This document shows positions 1 to 7,238 of a stretch of 11,755 nt of DNA, piece by piece. The translations under genes were made by a program, and so were the position numbers. Numbering within the stretch: position 1 is the first letter of the stretch; every line of letters starts with the position of its first letter. The stretch spans positions 1-11,755 of the forward strand of contig JAGYLB010000043.1 in NCBI GenBank assembly GCA_018401055.1, in the 5' to 3' direction. The notes beneath the pieces were generated by a model that worked only from the letters and a program-made list of their open reading frames with translations, was not told where the DNA came from and made no database searches. Source of the DNA: Roseicyclus sp. Lineage in GTDB: Bacteria; Pseudomonadota; Alphaproteobacteria; Rhodobacterales; Rhodobacteraceae.

Positions 1-1
1 A

Positions 2-322
2 AAACAGCTGCGCCGCTACAAGCGCCGGCTCAAGGACCATCACCGCGACCGCCCGCAGCCTGTTGAAACCCTTGGCGCGCCGATGTATGTCCTCGCCGCA
101 TCCGGGCACGAGGAAGAGGAACACGAGCCCACCGACCTGCAACCAATCATCGTAGCCGAGATGGAGACCAAGATCCCCTCTCTCAGCGTGGGTGAGGCGG
201 TGATGCAGATGGAACTGGCAGGCTCACCCTTCCTGATGTTCCGAAACGAGAAACACAGCGGGGTCAATATCGTCTACCGGCGCGACGACGGGAATGTCGG
301 TTGGGTCGATCCCCGCACATAG
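2..322 (+). CDS. hpf: Ribosome hibernation promoting factor, long form (3' part)
   Basis: Partial gene: the reading frame is open from base 2 and the N-terminal half lies outside the window; 106 residues and a TAG stop are present. Long HPF binds the 30S subunit through its N-terminal domain and uses its C-terminal domain to pair two ribosomes into inactive 100S particles in slow growth. Visible here are the end of the N-terminal domain (basic segment QLRRYKRRLKDHH), an acidic linker (EEEEHEP) and the C-terminal dimerisation domain, recognisable from KIPSLSVGEAVMQMEL, AGSPFLMFRN and VNIVYRRDDGNVGWVDP. The linker plus C-terminal domain mark it as the long form, not short HPF/YfiA. It is followed 76 bp later by ptsN on the same strand, a common proteobacterial pairing. 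Family identity is confident; the start and full length cannot be seen. Confidence 0.9.
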   Translation, partial: KQLRRYKRRLKDHHRDRPQPVETLGAPMYVLAASGHEEEEHEPTDLQPIIVAEMETKIPSLSVGEAVMQMELAGSPFLMFRNEKHSGVNIVYRRDDGNVGWVDPRT

Positions 323-328
323 CATAAC

Positions 329-361
329 GCGCGATGCGGGCCACTGGTTGGCCCGCCGCGC
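329..361 (+). repeat. GC-rich hairpin between hpf and ptsN
   Basis: An inverted repeat follows the hpf stop. The inner stem is gcgggcc (336-342) with ggcccgc (350-356) around a 7-base loop; the outer stem is gcgcg (329-333) with cgcgc (357-361), giving 12 pairs with a 2-base bulge (334-335). No run of T follows, so it does not look like a standard intrinsic terminator. It may attenuate, process or protect the hpf-ptsN transcript. The structure is seen directly; the role is inference. Confidence 0.6.
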
Positions 362-398
362 TCAACCGATCCGACATCAGGGTCACGAAAGGGATGGG

Positions 399-863
399 AT
401 GAACCTGTCTTCGCTGCTGAAGCCGCGCGCCGTGAAGGTGCTGAGCGATGTGACGAGCAAGAAACGCCTGATGCAAGCCATCGCCGATCAGGCACATTCC
501 CTCATCGGTCTGCCCGAGGGGATGATCTTTGACGCTTTGCAGGAACGCGAAAGCCTTGGGCCGACAGGTGTGGGGCATGGTGTTGCGCTGCCGCATGCCC
601 GGTTGTCGGACCTGACCGAGGTGCACGGCGCCTTTCTGCGGCTAGAACGCCCGATCGAATTCGATGCGGCAGACCGGCAGCCGGTCGATCTGGTATTTGC
701 ACTGTTCGCGCCTGCTGACAGCGGGGTCGATCATCTCAAGGCGCTGGCGCTGGTGTCGCGTACCCTACGCGATGCCGCGCTTTGCGCCAAGCTACGGGCC
801 AATAACGACCCCGCTACGCTGCACACGCTGCTGACCGATCACCACGCAAGCCAGGCCGCCTGA
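399..863 (+). CDS. ptsN: PTS-Ntr EIIA component (PtsN)
   Basis: Encodes 154 residues, the normal PtsN length, covering one EIIA-fructose/Ntr domain. PtsN is the cytosolic end of the nitrogen-related phosphotransfer chain PtsP-NPr-PtsN. It transports no sugar; it regulates by its phosphorylation state, for example on potassium uptake and nitrogen- or carbon-linked responses. Seen: the N-terminal LSSLLKPRAV; the segment LQERESLGPTGVGHGVALPHAR, in which His66 of the PHAR motif is the expected phosphorylated histidine; and the C-terminal DHLKALALVSRTLRD helix typical of the family. The ATG at 399 is chosen because GAAAGGG (387-393) precedes it by 5 bases and the product begins at the usual MNLSSLL; an upstream in-frame extension to 294 overlaps hpf and is rejected. 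It converges on the sulfotransferase gene with only 4 bp between the stops, so no dedicated terminator fits there. Confidence 0.95.
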   Translation: MNLSSLLKPRAVKVLSDVTSKKRLMQAIADQAHSLIGLPEGMIFDALQERESLGPTGVGHGVALPHARLSDLTEVHGAFLRLERPIEFDAADRQPVDLVFALFAPADSGVDHLKALALVSRTLRDAALCAKLRANNDPATLHTLLTDHHASQAA

Positions 864-867
864 GGAA

Positions 868-2304
868 CTACCGCTTGTTCCAGCGCGGGAAGCCCAGCGT
901 CAGGTAATCCCGTCGATAGGCGTCGATGGCGGCCTTCTCGATCTTGCCGTCGTAGACACGGTCCAGCGGCACGGGCGTTGGAATCATCTCGTCGCGCAGT
1001 GTGGGAATATCGGTCACGCCCACAGCGCGTGCAAGATCGGGCAGGGCTGTCGCCATCTCGTCCTCGTCGATCAGGGCATGGGGTGTCAGCACTTGCGCCA
1101 CGCCTTGCAAGATCGCCGATTGCGTTGCCCATGCCGTATCGACCCGCACGCTGGTCTGCCCGTCGAGATTGGGCTTGAGGAATTCCAGAAATGCGAGAAA
1201 CGCGGCCTTTTGCTCGGCCTCGGTCCAGTCCGGGCCAGGGGTCTTGCCGGGGATCGGAAGCTTGTAGCGTTGCCGCATGACCTTGCGCGGGTCCTCATAG
1301 GCGGGGCGATCGTCGGGCAGGATGAAGCGGCAAAAGCTGTTGTAGGCCCGTTTCACCGGATGGCGCAGCACCGTGAAGCTGCGGTAGCCGGGATGGTCCT
1401 TCATCCACTGCCGCAGGTCCTTTTGCGACATGCGCCTGAGCAACCCGTCGCGCCCGACACCGCCGATATCCCCCATCCAGTCCAGCACCGCCTGTTCCGG
1501 CGACCCCTTGAGCGGCACGAACAACAGACCCGCCGTTGGATGCGCGACAAACCCCTGCACCGAGGCCCCACGCGGAACTTCGGCATCCGTGCTGGCCGTC
1601 AGCCCGAACCGGTCGACATCGCGCAGCGCGGCGATCATCTCGTCGAAATTCTCGACCTTGTCGGCCAGATCGCCCGGGTTCTGGCGCTTGAGCTTTTTCG
1701 ACGCCCCTTCGACCCGCCCGACGGAGCCGAGGAACATCGCCAGCCCGTTCAGCACCTCTGGGTCGTTGATATCTTCGTAGCGGACATGAAAGGCGGTCTG
1801 CCCGGTCACCTGCAGCCCGCGCCGCAACCGGTCCTGGAACGCGGCGAGCCTGTCCATCAGCTCGGAGAATTCAGCGGCGTCAAACACCACCTTGGCCGAT
1901 TTCCGGTTCTTGGCGTCGGTCAGGCGCCATTGGCCGGTGGCAGTGGCGATCTTGCGGCTGACATAGCTGTCGAGCGGATTGCGCGTCAGGATCACCTTGG
2001 CGATGCGCGGATCGGGCAAGATGCCGTCGACCACCCGGTCATCATGATCGTGGAACAGGCGAAAACCCGGCAGCCCCTCGGTCTGGTCGATCATCGCGCG
2101 CAGCAGGCCCAGCGGATCAGCCTCGCGCCGGTCCATGTCATAGCCGAAGAGCTCGAACTGGTTGTGATGGCCGAGGAAGGTGGGGTTATAGACCTCGCCA
2201 TGGCAGGTGATGTCGGGCAGGGCGTTCAGGCTGTCCTCGAGATAGTTCGATCCTGTCCGCATCTCGGCGAACAGGACAAAGGCGTCGAAGCGGCGGTCAG
2301 CCAT
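868..2304 (-). CDS. Two-domain sulfotransferase (NodH-like N-terminal domain)
   Basis: A 478-residue protein without signal peptide or membrane segment, so probably cytosolic and using PAPS to sulfate a sugar. The N-terminal domain (about 1-235) has the PAPS 5'-phosphosulfate loop as MRTGSNYLEDSL (15-26), a CHGEVYN motif (34-40) typical of NodH-like enzymes, and the 3'-phosphate site VILTRNPLDSYVSRKIA (104-120; Arg108, Ser113). A second part (about 245-478) repeats the layout: LLFVPLKGSPEQAV (260-273) at the loop position, FTVLRHPVKRAYNSF (310-324; Arg314, Ser323) at the 3' site, and DTAWATQ (389-395) resembling the DxHWxxQ stretch of carbohydrate sulfotransferase-2 proteins. The second loop lacks the usual PK-x-G/A-G/C-T pattern, so that domain may be altered or non-catalytic. 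It is last in the minus-strand operon, 3 bp after the GT14 stop; a weak GGTGA precedes the ATG. Family certain; acceptor sugar unknown. Confidence 0.85.
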   Translation of the reverse strand: MADRRFDAFVLFAEMRTGSNYLEDSLNALPDITCHGEVYNPTFLGHHNQFELFGYDMDRREADPLGLLRAMIDQTEGLPGFRLFHDHDDRVVDGILPDPRIAKVILTRNPLDSYVSRKIATATGQWRLTDAKNRKSAKVVFDAAEFSELMDRLAAFQDRLRRGLQVTGQTAFHVRYEDINDPEVLNGLAMFLGSVGRVEGASKKLKRQNPGDLADKVENFDEMIAALRDVDRFGLTASTDAEVPRGASVQGFVAHPTAGLLFVPLKGSPEQAVLDWMGDIGGVGRDGLLRRMSQKDLRQWMKDHPGYRSFTVLRHPVKRAYNSFCRFILPDDRPAYEDPRKVMRQRYKLPIPGKTPGPDWTEAEQKAAFLAFLEFLKPNLDGQTSVRVDTAWATQSAILQGVAQVLTPHALIDEDEMATALPDLARAVGVTDIPTLRDEMIPTPVPLDRVYDGKIEKAAIDAYRRDYLTLGFPRWNKR

Positions 2305-2307
2305 GTG

Positions 2308-4008
2308 TCAGGTCACCAGATAGGGTCTGTTTCTGTCCGACGGCGGGCGGTGCGTCAGCCCTTCTTGCGGGAAATCGCCAACTGTCATCGGGTTCAGACC
2401 CTGGTTCTTGAGCGACTGCAAGAAGGCGGCAAAACCCGTCAGATCGACCATGCGCGGCGCCTCGGTCAGGCGCAAGACATTTGCCCCTTCCATGGCGTCA
2501 AGAATGCCCTGCAGGTTCTCCATCGGTTCCTCGATGAATTCCGCCAAGGTCCAGATGCGGATGTCGGCACGGCTTTTGACATGGCGCAGGGTGTTGATGA
2601 AATCGATCTCTCGGCGCTGCATCAGGGCGGCTTCCTCGCGGATGTCGGCGAAGTTGCGGTTCGACTGGAACAATCGCACGGCCCAGGCCCCCGAGATGAC
2701 CGAGATCTGCGCATTGCTGTCCGACGCCATGAAGGAACCCGGCCGCTGGTTGTCGCGCGGGCCGAACATGAACACCTGCCGCTCGCCGCGGGTGTTCCAG
2801 ATCAGGTTGGTCAAGAAGCGTTCGGGGTTGTAATCGCGCAATTTGGCAGAGGCCGACAGACAGCCGGCGTAGACCGCAGCATCGCCCGAGAACCGGACCA
2901 TGGAAGGATCGAATATATTGCCGTGCACCGGAGACCCCAACCGCCGCGACAACCAGGTCTCGAAATCGTCGAACAGGTCGTTGAACCCGTGGAACAGGGA
3001 ATAGGGGGCAGCCGTCTTGCCGTTCTCCCAGTCGACGTTGGGAAAGCGGCTATGCATGAACAGGCCCGGCCGTCCGCGCGTCCGACGTTCCAACGCTTTT
3101 GAAAAAACCCGGTCGATCTTGCCCGGCGCGGGCTCGGCCATGCGGGTCGCGGCCCCGTCATCGGTCAGGAAGGTCTTGTAGAGCCGGTTGGCCTTTGGCC
3201 AGATCTTGCGCGCGACAAAGCAATCGGACCGGCGCAACAGGTGCAAGTGATCGTCGTAGAACACGTGCGGCTTGCCTTGAAAATCGAACTTGGACAGGGT
3301 CAGGGACCGGCTTTCGATCGACCGCGAATAGTTGCGCACAAGGGTCTGATAGTAGCTTTCGTCGGGAATCCAGACCAGCTTGAAATAGCTTTCGATCTCG
3401 GCCCGACGCGGGTCTTGCAAGATCGCCGTCAGAGTCTGGCGCGTCAGACACCACCACTGGCTGCCAAGATGGGGCACGACACCCTCGGGGGTGCGACGCT
3501 TGAGCCCCAGTTTGCGCTGAAGTTCGACGTATTTGTCGAACAAGAAGCGTTGCCGCTTCCACGAAAACGGAAAGCGCAGGTTGAACCGTTCATCGTTGAG
3601 CCCGCCCACGGTCCAGTCCACATCGCGGATCGTGACGCTTTCGATGAAATCGGTCATGGGGCGGGCCGCAAGATAGGCCTGCAATTCATCGACCGGCCTG
3701 AGCGGCAGGCATGACCCCGACGCAAGGTAGACATGCCGCACACCGGGAAATTCGCGCAGCAACATCTCGGCCGCGCCCTGCGATGCACCGACCAGCGACC
3801 AAGTCCCCCATTCGCAACGCACACGCGGGGAAAAGCGGACGTTTGGCAGATCGGACAATTCCTTGCGAAACTCGTCGAAACGGTCCCGCTTGACCTGCTT
3901 GTCGACGTGGATGACCACGGGGCAATCGCGTTCCGCCCAATGGCGCGCAACCTGCGCCGCCCGGTGCAGCGCGGTGTGGCACAGCATGACGAAGCCCAGC
4001 GTGCTCAT
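2308..4008 (-). CDS. GT14 (core-2/I-branching type) glycosyltransferase with uncharacterised C-terminal region
   Basis: A 566-residue protein. Residues 1-285 match the core-2/I-branching family (GT14; beta-1,6-N-acetylglucosaminyl- and peptide xylosyltransferases): VVIHVDKQV (31-39), WGTWSLVGA (67-75), HVYLASGSCLPLRP (92-105, the donor-site serine/proline loop), LGSQWWCLTR (181-190) and IPDESYYQTLVRN (214-226) with the acidic DE expected for catalysis. The remaining ~270 residues match no family I can name with certainty; similar two-part proteins occur in Rhodobacterales, and from memory Pfam lists the C-terminal part as a DUF (5927/5928, unverified). Its segment WTLAEFIEEPMENLQGIL (486-503) vaguely resembles the tail of sulfotransferase domains. 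No transmembrane segment is seen, unlike the Golgi enzymes. The ATG overlaps the upstream GT2 stop by 4 bases (ATGA); AAGGGG (4017-4022) is the ribosome site. Donor and acceptor are unknown. Confidence 0.85.
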   Translation of the reverse strand: MSTLGFVMLCHTALHRAAQVARHWAERDCPVVIHVDKQVKRDRFDEFRKELSDLPNVRFSPRVRCEWGTWSLVGASQGAAEMLLREFPGVRHVYLASGSCLPLRPVDELQAYLAARPMTDFIESVTIRDVDWTVGGLNDERFNLRFPFSWKRQRFLFDKYVELQRKLGLKRRTPEGVVPHLGSQWWCLTRQTLTAILQDPRRAEIESYFKLVWIPDESYYQTLVRNYSRSIESRSLTLSKFDFQGKPHVFYDDHLHLLRRSDCFVARKIWPKANRLYKTFLTDDGAATRMAEPAPGKIDRVFSKALERRTRGRPGLFMHSRFPNVDWENGKTAAPYSLFHGFNDLFDDFETWLSRRLGSPVHGNIFDPSMVRFSGDAAVYAGCLSASAKLRDYNPERFLTNLIWNTRGERQVFMFGPRDNQRPGSFMASDSNAQISVISGAWAVRLFQSNRNFADIREEAALMQRREIDFINTLRHVKSRADIRIWTLAEFIEEPMENLQGILDAMEGANVLRLTEAPRMVDLTGFAAFLQSLKNQGLNPMTVGDFPQEGLTHRPPSDRNRPYLVT

Positions 4009-5015
4009 GCCCAGTTCCCCTTGGACATGAGGCCGAGGATCTCAAGCTGCCGCCAATTGATGTAACGCTCGGACCACTTGGTCCAGAAATCGGGGTTGGC
4101 GTTCAGCCCGGCGTGATACGCCTTGTATTCCGCCGAAGCGGCATAATGCTGATTGCGCTCAAGCTCTTCTGCGGCCTTGACGGTGAAGGTGTCGAGGAAT
4201 TTGGCGTGCAACAAGACGCCCGAGGTCTTTTCGCCCCCCCATTCGTCATAGACGAGGTTCAGGCCGCGCGGCAGCAACATGTGCGTCGAGCTGGCGAAGG
4301 CATAGCTGCGATGCCATCTGACCAGCGGCACCTTGTTCAGCGCAGGCGCCTTGGCGGGCTGATCCTGAAAGAAGGCACGGGCGCGCGGACCGCCTTGAAT
4401 CCAAAGGTTTCCGTATTCCCAGTTCCGCTCGATCACGTAGTTGCCCGGATCGAACCAGCACGCGATCTCAAACGGGTCCTGCCCGTCGCCATAGGGCTGC
4501 GCGGTGATCGGACCCTTGGGATACATGTCGAGGATCATTGCGCCGAAGCTTTTGATCGAGGATGCATCCAGCCAATCGGTCAGTGCCGGGATGGGTCGTG
4601 TGTCGCTGAACGGGTAGACCAGGAATTCATCGGGATCGACGACAAGGCACCAATGCTTGTGACCGTAAAGCCTGAGCAGGCGATTGATCCAGTCCATGCC
4701 AAAGCGGGACCGTTTGTAGCTGTCGGGCGTGGTCCAGACGGAACAATCCGGCTGCTCGGCGAGATATTCGCGCGTGCCATCCGTGCTGTCGTTATCGACG
4801 AACAGGAAATGCGAAATGCCCCGGTCGCGGTAATAGGACAAGAAGTATTTCAGCCTGACCTTTTCGTTGCGCAGAGTGCAAAAACAAAGGACATCCTGCG
4901 CGCCAATCGCGGCGGTGCGGTCAGCAACGACACACAACGACCTGCTCTTTCGCCAGGCGCGAACGAGGTATTTCTTGCGCTCAAGACGCAATGCATACCG
5001 CTTCATCGCCTTCAT
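4005..5015 (-). CDS. Glycosyltransferase family 2 protein (Glyco_tranf_2_4 type)
   Basis: A 336-residue GT-A type glycosyltransferase. After a basic leader (1-40) comes VLCFCTLRNEKVRLKYFL (42-59), then FLFVDNDSTDGTREYL (70-85) for nucleotide-sugar binding, and CLVVDPDEFLVYP (123-135), whose DPDE is the metal-binding DxD equivalent. The later LLHAKFLDTF (268-277) sits where related enzymes carry a conserved histidine-lysine turn. No membrane helix is evident; the basic N terminus could favour membrane-surface association. It probably adds one sugar to the locus glycan; the sugar cannot be read from sequence. The stop overlaps the GT14 start and the start overlaps the GT4 stop, both as ATGA, implying coupled translation. 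GAAGGG, 6 bases ahead of the 5015 ATG, supports that start over an internal Met at residue 4. Confidence 0.87.
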   Translation of the reverse strand: MKAMKRYALRLERKKYLVRAWRKSRSLCVVADRTAAIGAQDVLCFCTLRNEKVRLKYFLSYYRDRGISHFLFVDNDSTDGTREYLAEQPDCSVWTTPDSYKRSRFGMDWINRLLRLYGHKHWCLVVDPDEFLVYPFSDTRPIPALTDWLDASSIKSFGAMILDMYPKGPITAQPYGDGQDPFEIACWFDPGNYVIERNWEYGNLWIQGGPRARAFFQDQPAKAPALNKVPLVRWHRSYAFASSTHMLLPRGLNLVYDEWGGEKTSGVLLHAKFLDTFTVKAAEELERNQHYAASAEYKAYHAGLNANPDFWTKWSERYINWRQLEILGLMSKGNWA

Positions 5016-6256
5016 GAACGACCCTTCCCCACGTCCCCGGCCAAGGCACGGGTCACTGCTTCAAAATGCGCCGGCCAACGCGTCACCTCCGGTGGCGGCA
5101 AGTCTGGCAATGCACTCATACCCAAGACGTGTTTCTTTATCGTTTCCGACCATGAATACGCGTCTGTGACGTTAAGGTAAACGGCACTGTTTCCCAAACT
5201 GTTACGCAACACCCGCAAATCGCTGCAGATCGGCAACGCGCCCATCAGCGCCGCCTCAAGCGGGGGATAGCCATAACCCTCGGCCAGCGACGGAAACAGC
5301 AGCGCGACAGCCCGCGACAGATGCGCCTGAACCTCGGCCTCGGGCAAAGGTCCGTGCAGGTGGATCGACCGGCCAAGCAGGGGGTGGCGTGCCAGCCTGT
5401 CCATCAGCGCCTCGACCTTCCAACCCGTGGGACCAATGATGTGCAGATCGGGCATCTGGTCGGGCGAAAGCTGGGTCGCCAGCCGTTCCCAGACATCGAC
5501 CATGAGGGCGTGGTTCTTGCGCGGCTCGATCGTGCCCAGCATCACGAAATGGCGCGGGTCGCGCGGACCGGCCCGGCGCACTGGCACATCCACGCCCAGC
5601 GCGGCGACAAAGGCAGGTGGACGGTTCGGCGCGTTCTGCCAATAGACGGCCAGATCCGCCTCGGTCGCATCCGAATTGCAGATCACCACATCGGCGGTCT
5701 GGCGCACCCGTTCGATCCGCCCAGCAAAGCGGGCGGGCATTGCATCGGCGACCAGATCGGGATGGGTCACGGGGATCAGGTCGTGGATCAGCACCGCAAC
5801 CCGCGCCTGAGGGGCTCGGGCAAACGCTGTCAGCGTGGCATGCGACAGGTTGGAATGGCCAAGGTTGAGGTAGGTGAACCGCCCCGGCGCGGCACGGGCC
5901 AAAAGGCGCGAAAGACCGAAGGGTAGGGCGCGGTCGACCGCGACGGCGCGCAAGGCGGCCTCGACCCGGTGGCGGGGCGCGCGCCCCTTGCCCATCAGGC
6001 GCGAAAACAGATCACCCCGTTCGGGCAGATTTTCGCTCGCCAACATCTCGGCGAGACGCATGGCGCCCCGCCGGTCCAGCAACAGGTAGCCCCGCGTGGA
6101 GCGCAGGATATAGCGCGTCTCGGGCGGGCCCGATTCGATCAGATGCTCAAGCCAGGCATTTTCCACCCGGTCGATACCGGTCAGAATACCGCGCCCCGCC
6201 CGGCTGACCAATCGGGTGACATCAAGCCAGACCCTGTTCTGGCCCGGGTCCGCCAT
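5012..6256 (-). CDS. Glycosyltransferase family 4 (GT-B fold)
   Basis: A 414-residue retaining glycosyltransferase of the group-1/GT4 family. The N-terminal half begins VWLDVTRLVSRAGRG with LTGIDRVENAW (25-35), a lead-in found in GT4 enzymes of surface polysaccharide loci, and has LIHDLIPVTHPDL (156-168) and ICNSDATEADL (192-202). The C-terminal nucleotide-sugar domain shows VMLGTIEPRKNHALMVDVW (238-256), LHIIGPTGW (271-279) and FPSLAEGYGYPPLEAALMG (321-339), which carries the EX7E pair Glu326/Glu334. It should act at the cytoplasmic face of the membrane on a nucleotide-activated hexose or similar donor. GAGGGG (6264-6269) lies 7 bases before the ATG, and galU ends 16 bp upstream. Codons for roughly residues 345-388 are markedly richer in A/T than the rest of the gene. 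Confidence 0.92.
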   Translation of the reverse strand: MADPGQNRVWLDVTRLVSRAGRGILTGIDRVENAWLEHLIESGPPETRYILRSTRGYLLLDRRGAMRLAEMLASENLPERGDLFSRLMGKGRAPRHRVEAALRAVAVDRALPFGLSRLLARAAPGRFTYLNLGHSNLSHATLTAFARAPQARVAVLIHDLIPVTHPDLVADAMPARFAGRIERVRQTADVVICNSDATEADLAVYWQNAPNRPPAFVAALGVDVPVRRAGPRDPRHFVMLGTIEPRKNHALMVDVWERLATQLSPDQMPDLHIIGPTGWKVEALMDRLARHPLLGRSIHLHGPLPEAEVQAHLSRAVALLFPSLAEGYGYPPLEAALMGALPICSDLRVLRNSLGNSAVYLNVTDAYSWSETIKKHVLGMSALPDLPPPEVTRWPAHFEAVTRALAGDVGKGRS

Positions 6257-6272
6257 GGCGGAACCCCTCGGG

Positions 6273-7166
6273 CTATTGGGCGGCGCTGCGCGACGCCATC
6301 AGGTCAGCGAGATAAGCGCTGAATTCCCCGCGAAGATCTTCGCGGGCCATGCCGAAGGCGACTGTGGCCTGCAGGAACCCTGCCTTGGATCCACAATCGA
6401 ACCGCTGGCCCCGGAACCGGAAGCCATAGACGTTATCAGACGCGGTGATTTCTTCGGCGATGGCATCGGTCAACTGCACCTCACCGCCCGCGCCGGTCTT
6501 GATCTTGTTGAGATTGTTCATGATCTCGGGCGTGAGGATGTAACGGCCGATGACAGCAAGGTTCGATGGCGCGGTGCCCAGTGCAGGCTTCTCCACCATC
6601 CCCTTGACCGAGACGACCGATCCCATGTCGTCCTTGATGTCCAGAACCCCATAGGCGTTGGTCTTGTCGGCGGGAACCTCCATGGCGGCGACCATGTTGC
6701 CACCGGTCTCGGCATAGGCCTCGACCATCTGCTGCAAGCAGGGCGTTTCCGCGGCGATCACGTCATCGGGCAGGATCACGGCAAAGGGCTCGTTCGACAA
6801 CAGCCGCCGCGCGCACCACACCGCGTGACCAAGGCCCAGCGGCTTTTGCTGCCGGATATAAGCGATGGCGCCAGATTCCATCGTCGTCGTCTTGAGCGCC
6901 TCCAGCAAGTCGGTCTTGCCCTTCTTGCGCAGCGCATTTTCCAGTTCGGGCGCGGCATCGAAATAATCCTCGAGCGCGGATTTGCCCCGACTGGTGACGA
7001 AGATGAACTCCTTGATACCAGCCGCCCGCGCCTCGTCGATGGCGTACTGGATCAGCGGTCGATCCACGAGCGTCATGATCTCCTTCGGAATCGATTTGGT
7101 CGCGGGCAGAAATCTGGTGCCCAGACCCGCCACGGGAAAAATTGCTTTCGTCACACGTCTTTTCAT
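6273..7166 (-). CDS. galU: UTP--glucose-1-phosphate uridylyltransferase
   Basis: A 297-residue cytosolic enzyme making UDP-glucose from UTP and glucose-1-phosphate, the donor and precursor for many surface glycans. Seen: the nucleotide-binding start AIFPVAGLGTRFLPATKSIP (8-27); KEIMTLVDRPLIQYAIDEA (28-46); QKPLGLGHAV (107-116); LPDD (132-135); VEKP (191-194); GGEVQLTDAI (227-236); FDCGSK (256-261). Length and motifs are normal for GalU. The open frame reaches 7235, but the ATG at 7166 is chosen because the family starts at M-x(5,8)-AIFPVAG and an AAGG-containing site (AAGGTAGAG) precedes it. It is the only gene of the operon with a real gap in front (72 bp, with a hairpin), so it may have its own expression control. 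Identity is very secure; whether it is the sole galU of the genome is not visible. Confidence 0.96.
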   Translation of the reverse strand: MKRRVTKAIFPVAGLGTRFLPATKSIPKEIMTLVDRPLIQYAIDEARAAGIKEFIFVTSRGKSALEDYFDAAPELENALRKKGKTDLLEALKTTTMESGAIAYIRQQKPLGLGHAVWCARRLLSNEPFAVILPDDVIAAETPCLQQMVEAYAETGGNMVAAMEVPADKTNAYGVLDIKDDMGSVVSVKGMVEKPALGTAPSNLAVIGRYILTPEIMNNLNKIKTGAGGEVQLTDAIAEEITASDNVYGFRFRGQRFDCGSKAGFLQATVAFGMAREDLRGEFSAYLADLMASRSAAQ

Positions 7167-7190
7167 CACTCTACCTTGCCGTCTTGTCCC

Positions 7191-7211
7191 CGCGGTCAAC
7201 ACGTGACCGCG
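7191..7211. repeat. Perfect 8-bp inverted repeat in the galU leader
   Basis: cgcggtca (7191-7198) and tgaccgcg (7204-7211) pair perfectly around a 5-base loop, about 25 bases upstream of the galU start. No T-run follows on either strand, so it is not a standard terminator. It sits in the only long spacer of the operon and could be an operator, an mRNA-processing or stabilising hairpin, or a control element for galU. The structure is seen; the role is inferred. Confidence 0.55.
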
Positions 7212-7238
7212 CGCCCTTATCGCAGTATTGGACAAGCA

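Noticed and set aside
294..398. An upstream in-frame extension of ptsN.
   Set aside because: It overlaps the end of hpf and crosses the hairpin; the ATG at 399 has a ribosome site and gives the normal PtsN length.
1078..3102. A 674-codon open frame on the plus strand antisense to the sulfotransferase and GT14 genes.
   Set aside because: The opposite strand has clear sulfotransferase and GT14 motifs; the plus-strand product has no recognisable motif and shows the Arg/Gln/His-rich composition of a GC-rich antisense shadow.
7191..7211. The galU-leader hairpin as an intrinsic terminator.
   Set aside because: No T-run follows the stem on either strand.
7167..7235. A 23-residue upstream extension of galU.
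   Set aside because: GalU proteins start just before AIFPVAGLGTRFLP; the extension would be read through the hairpin and has no ribosome site advantage.
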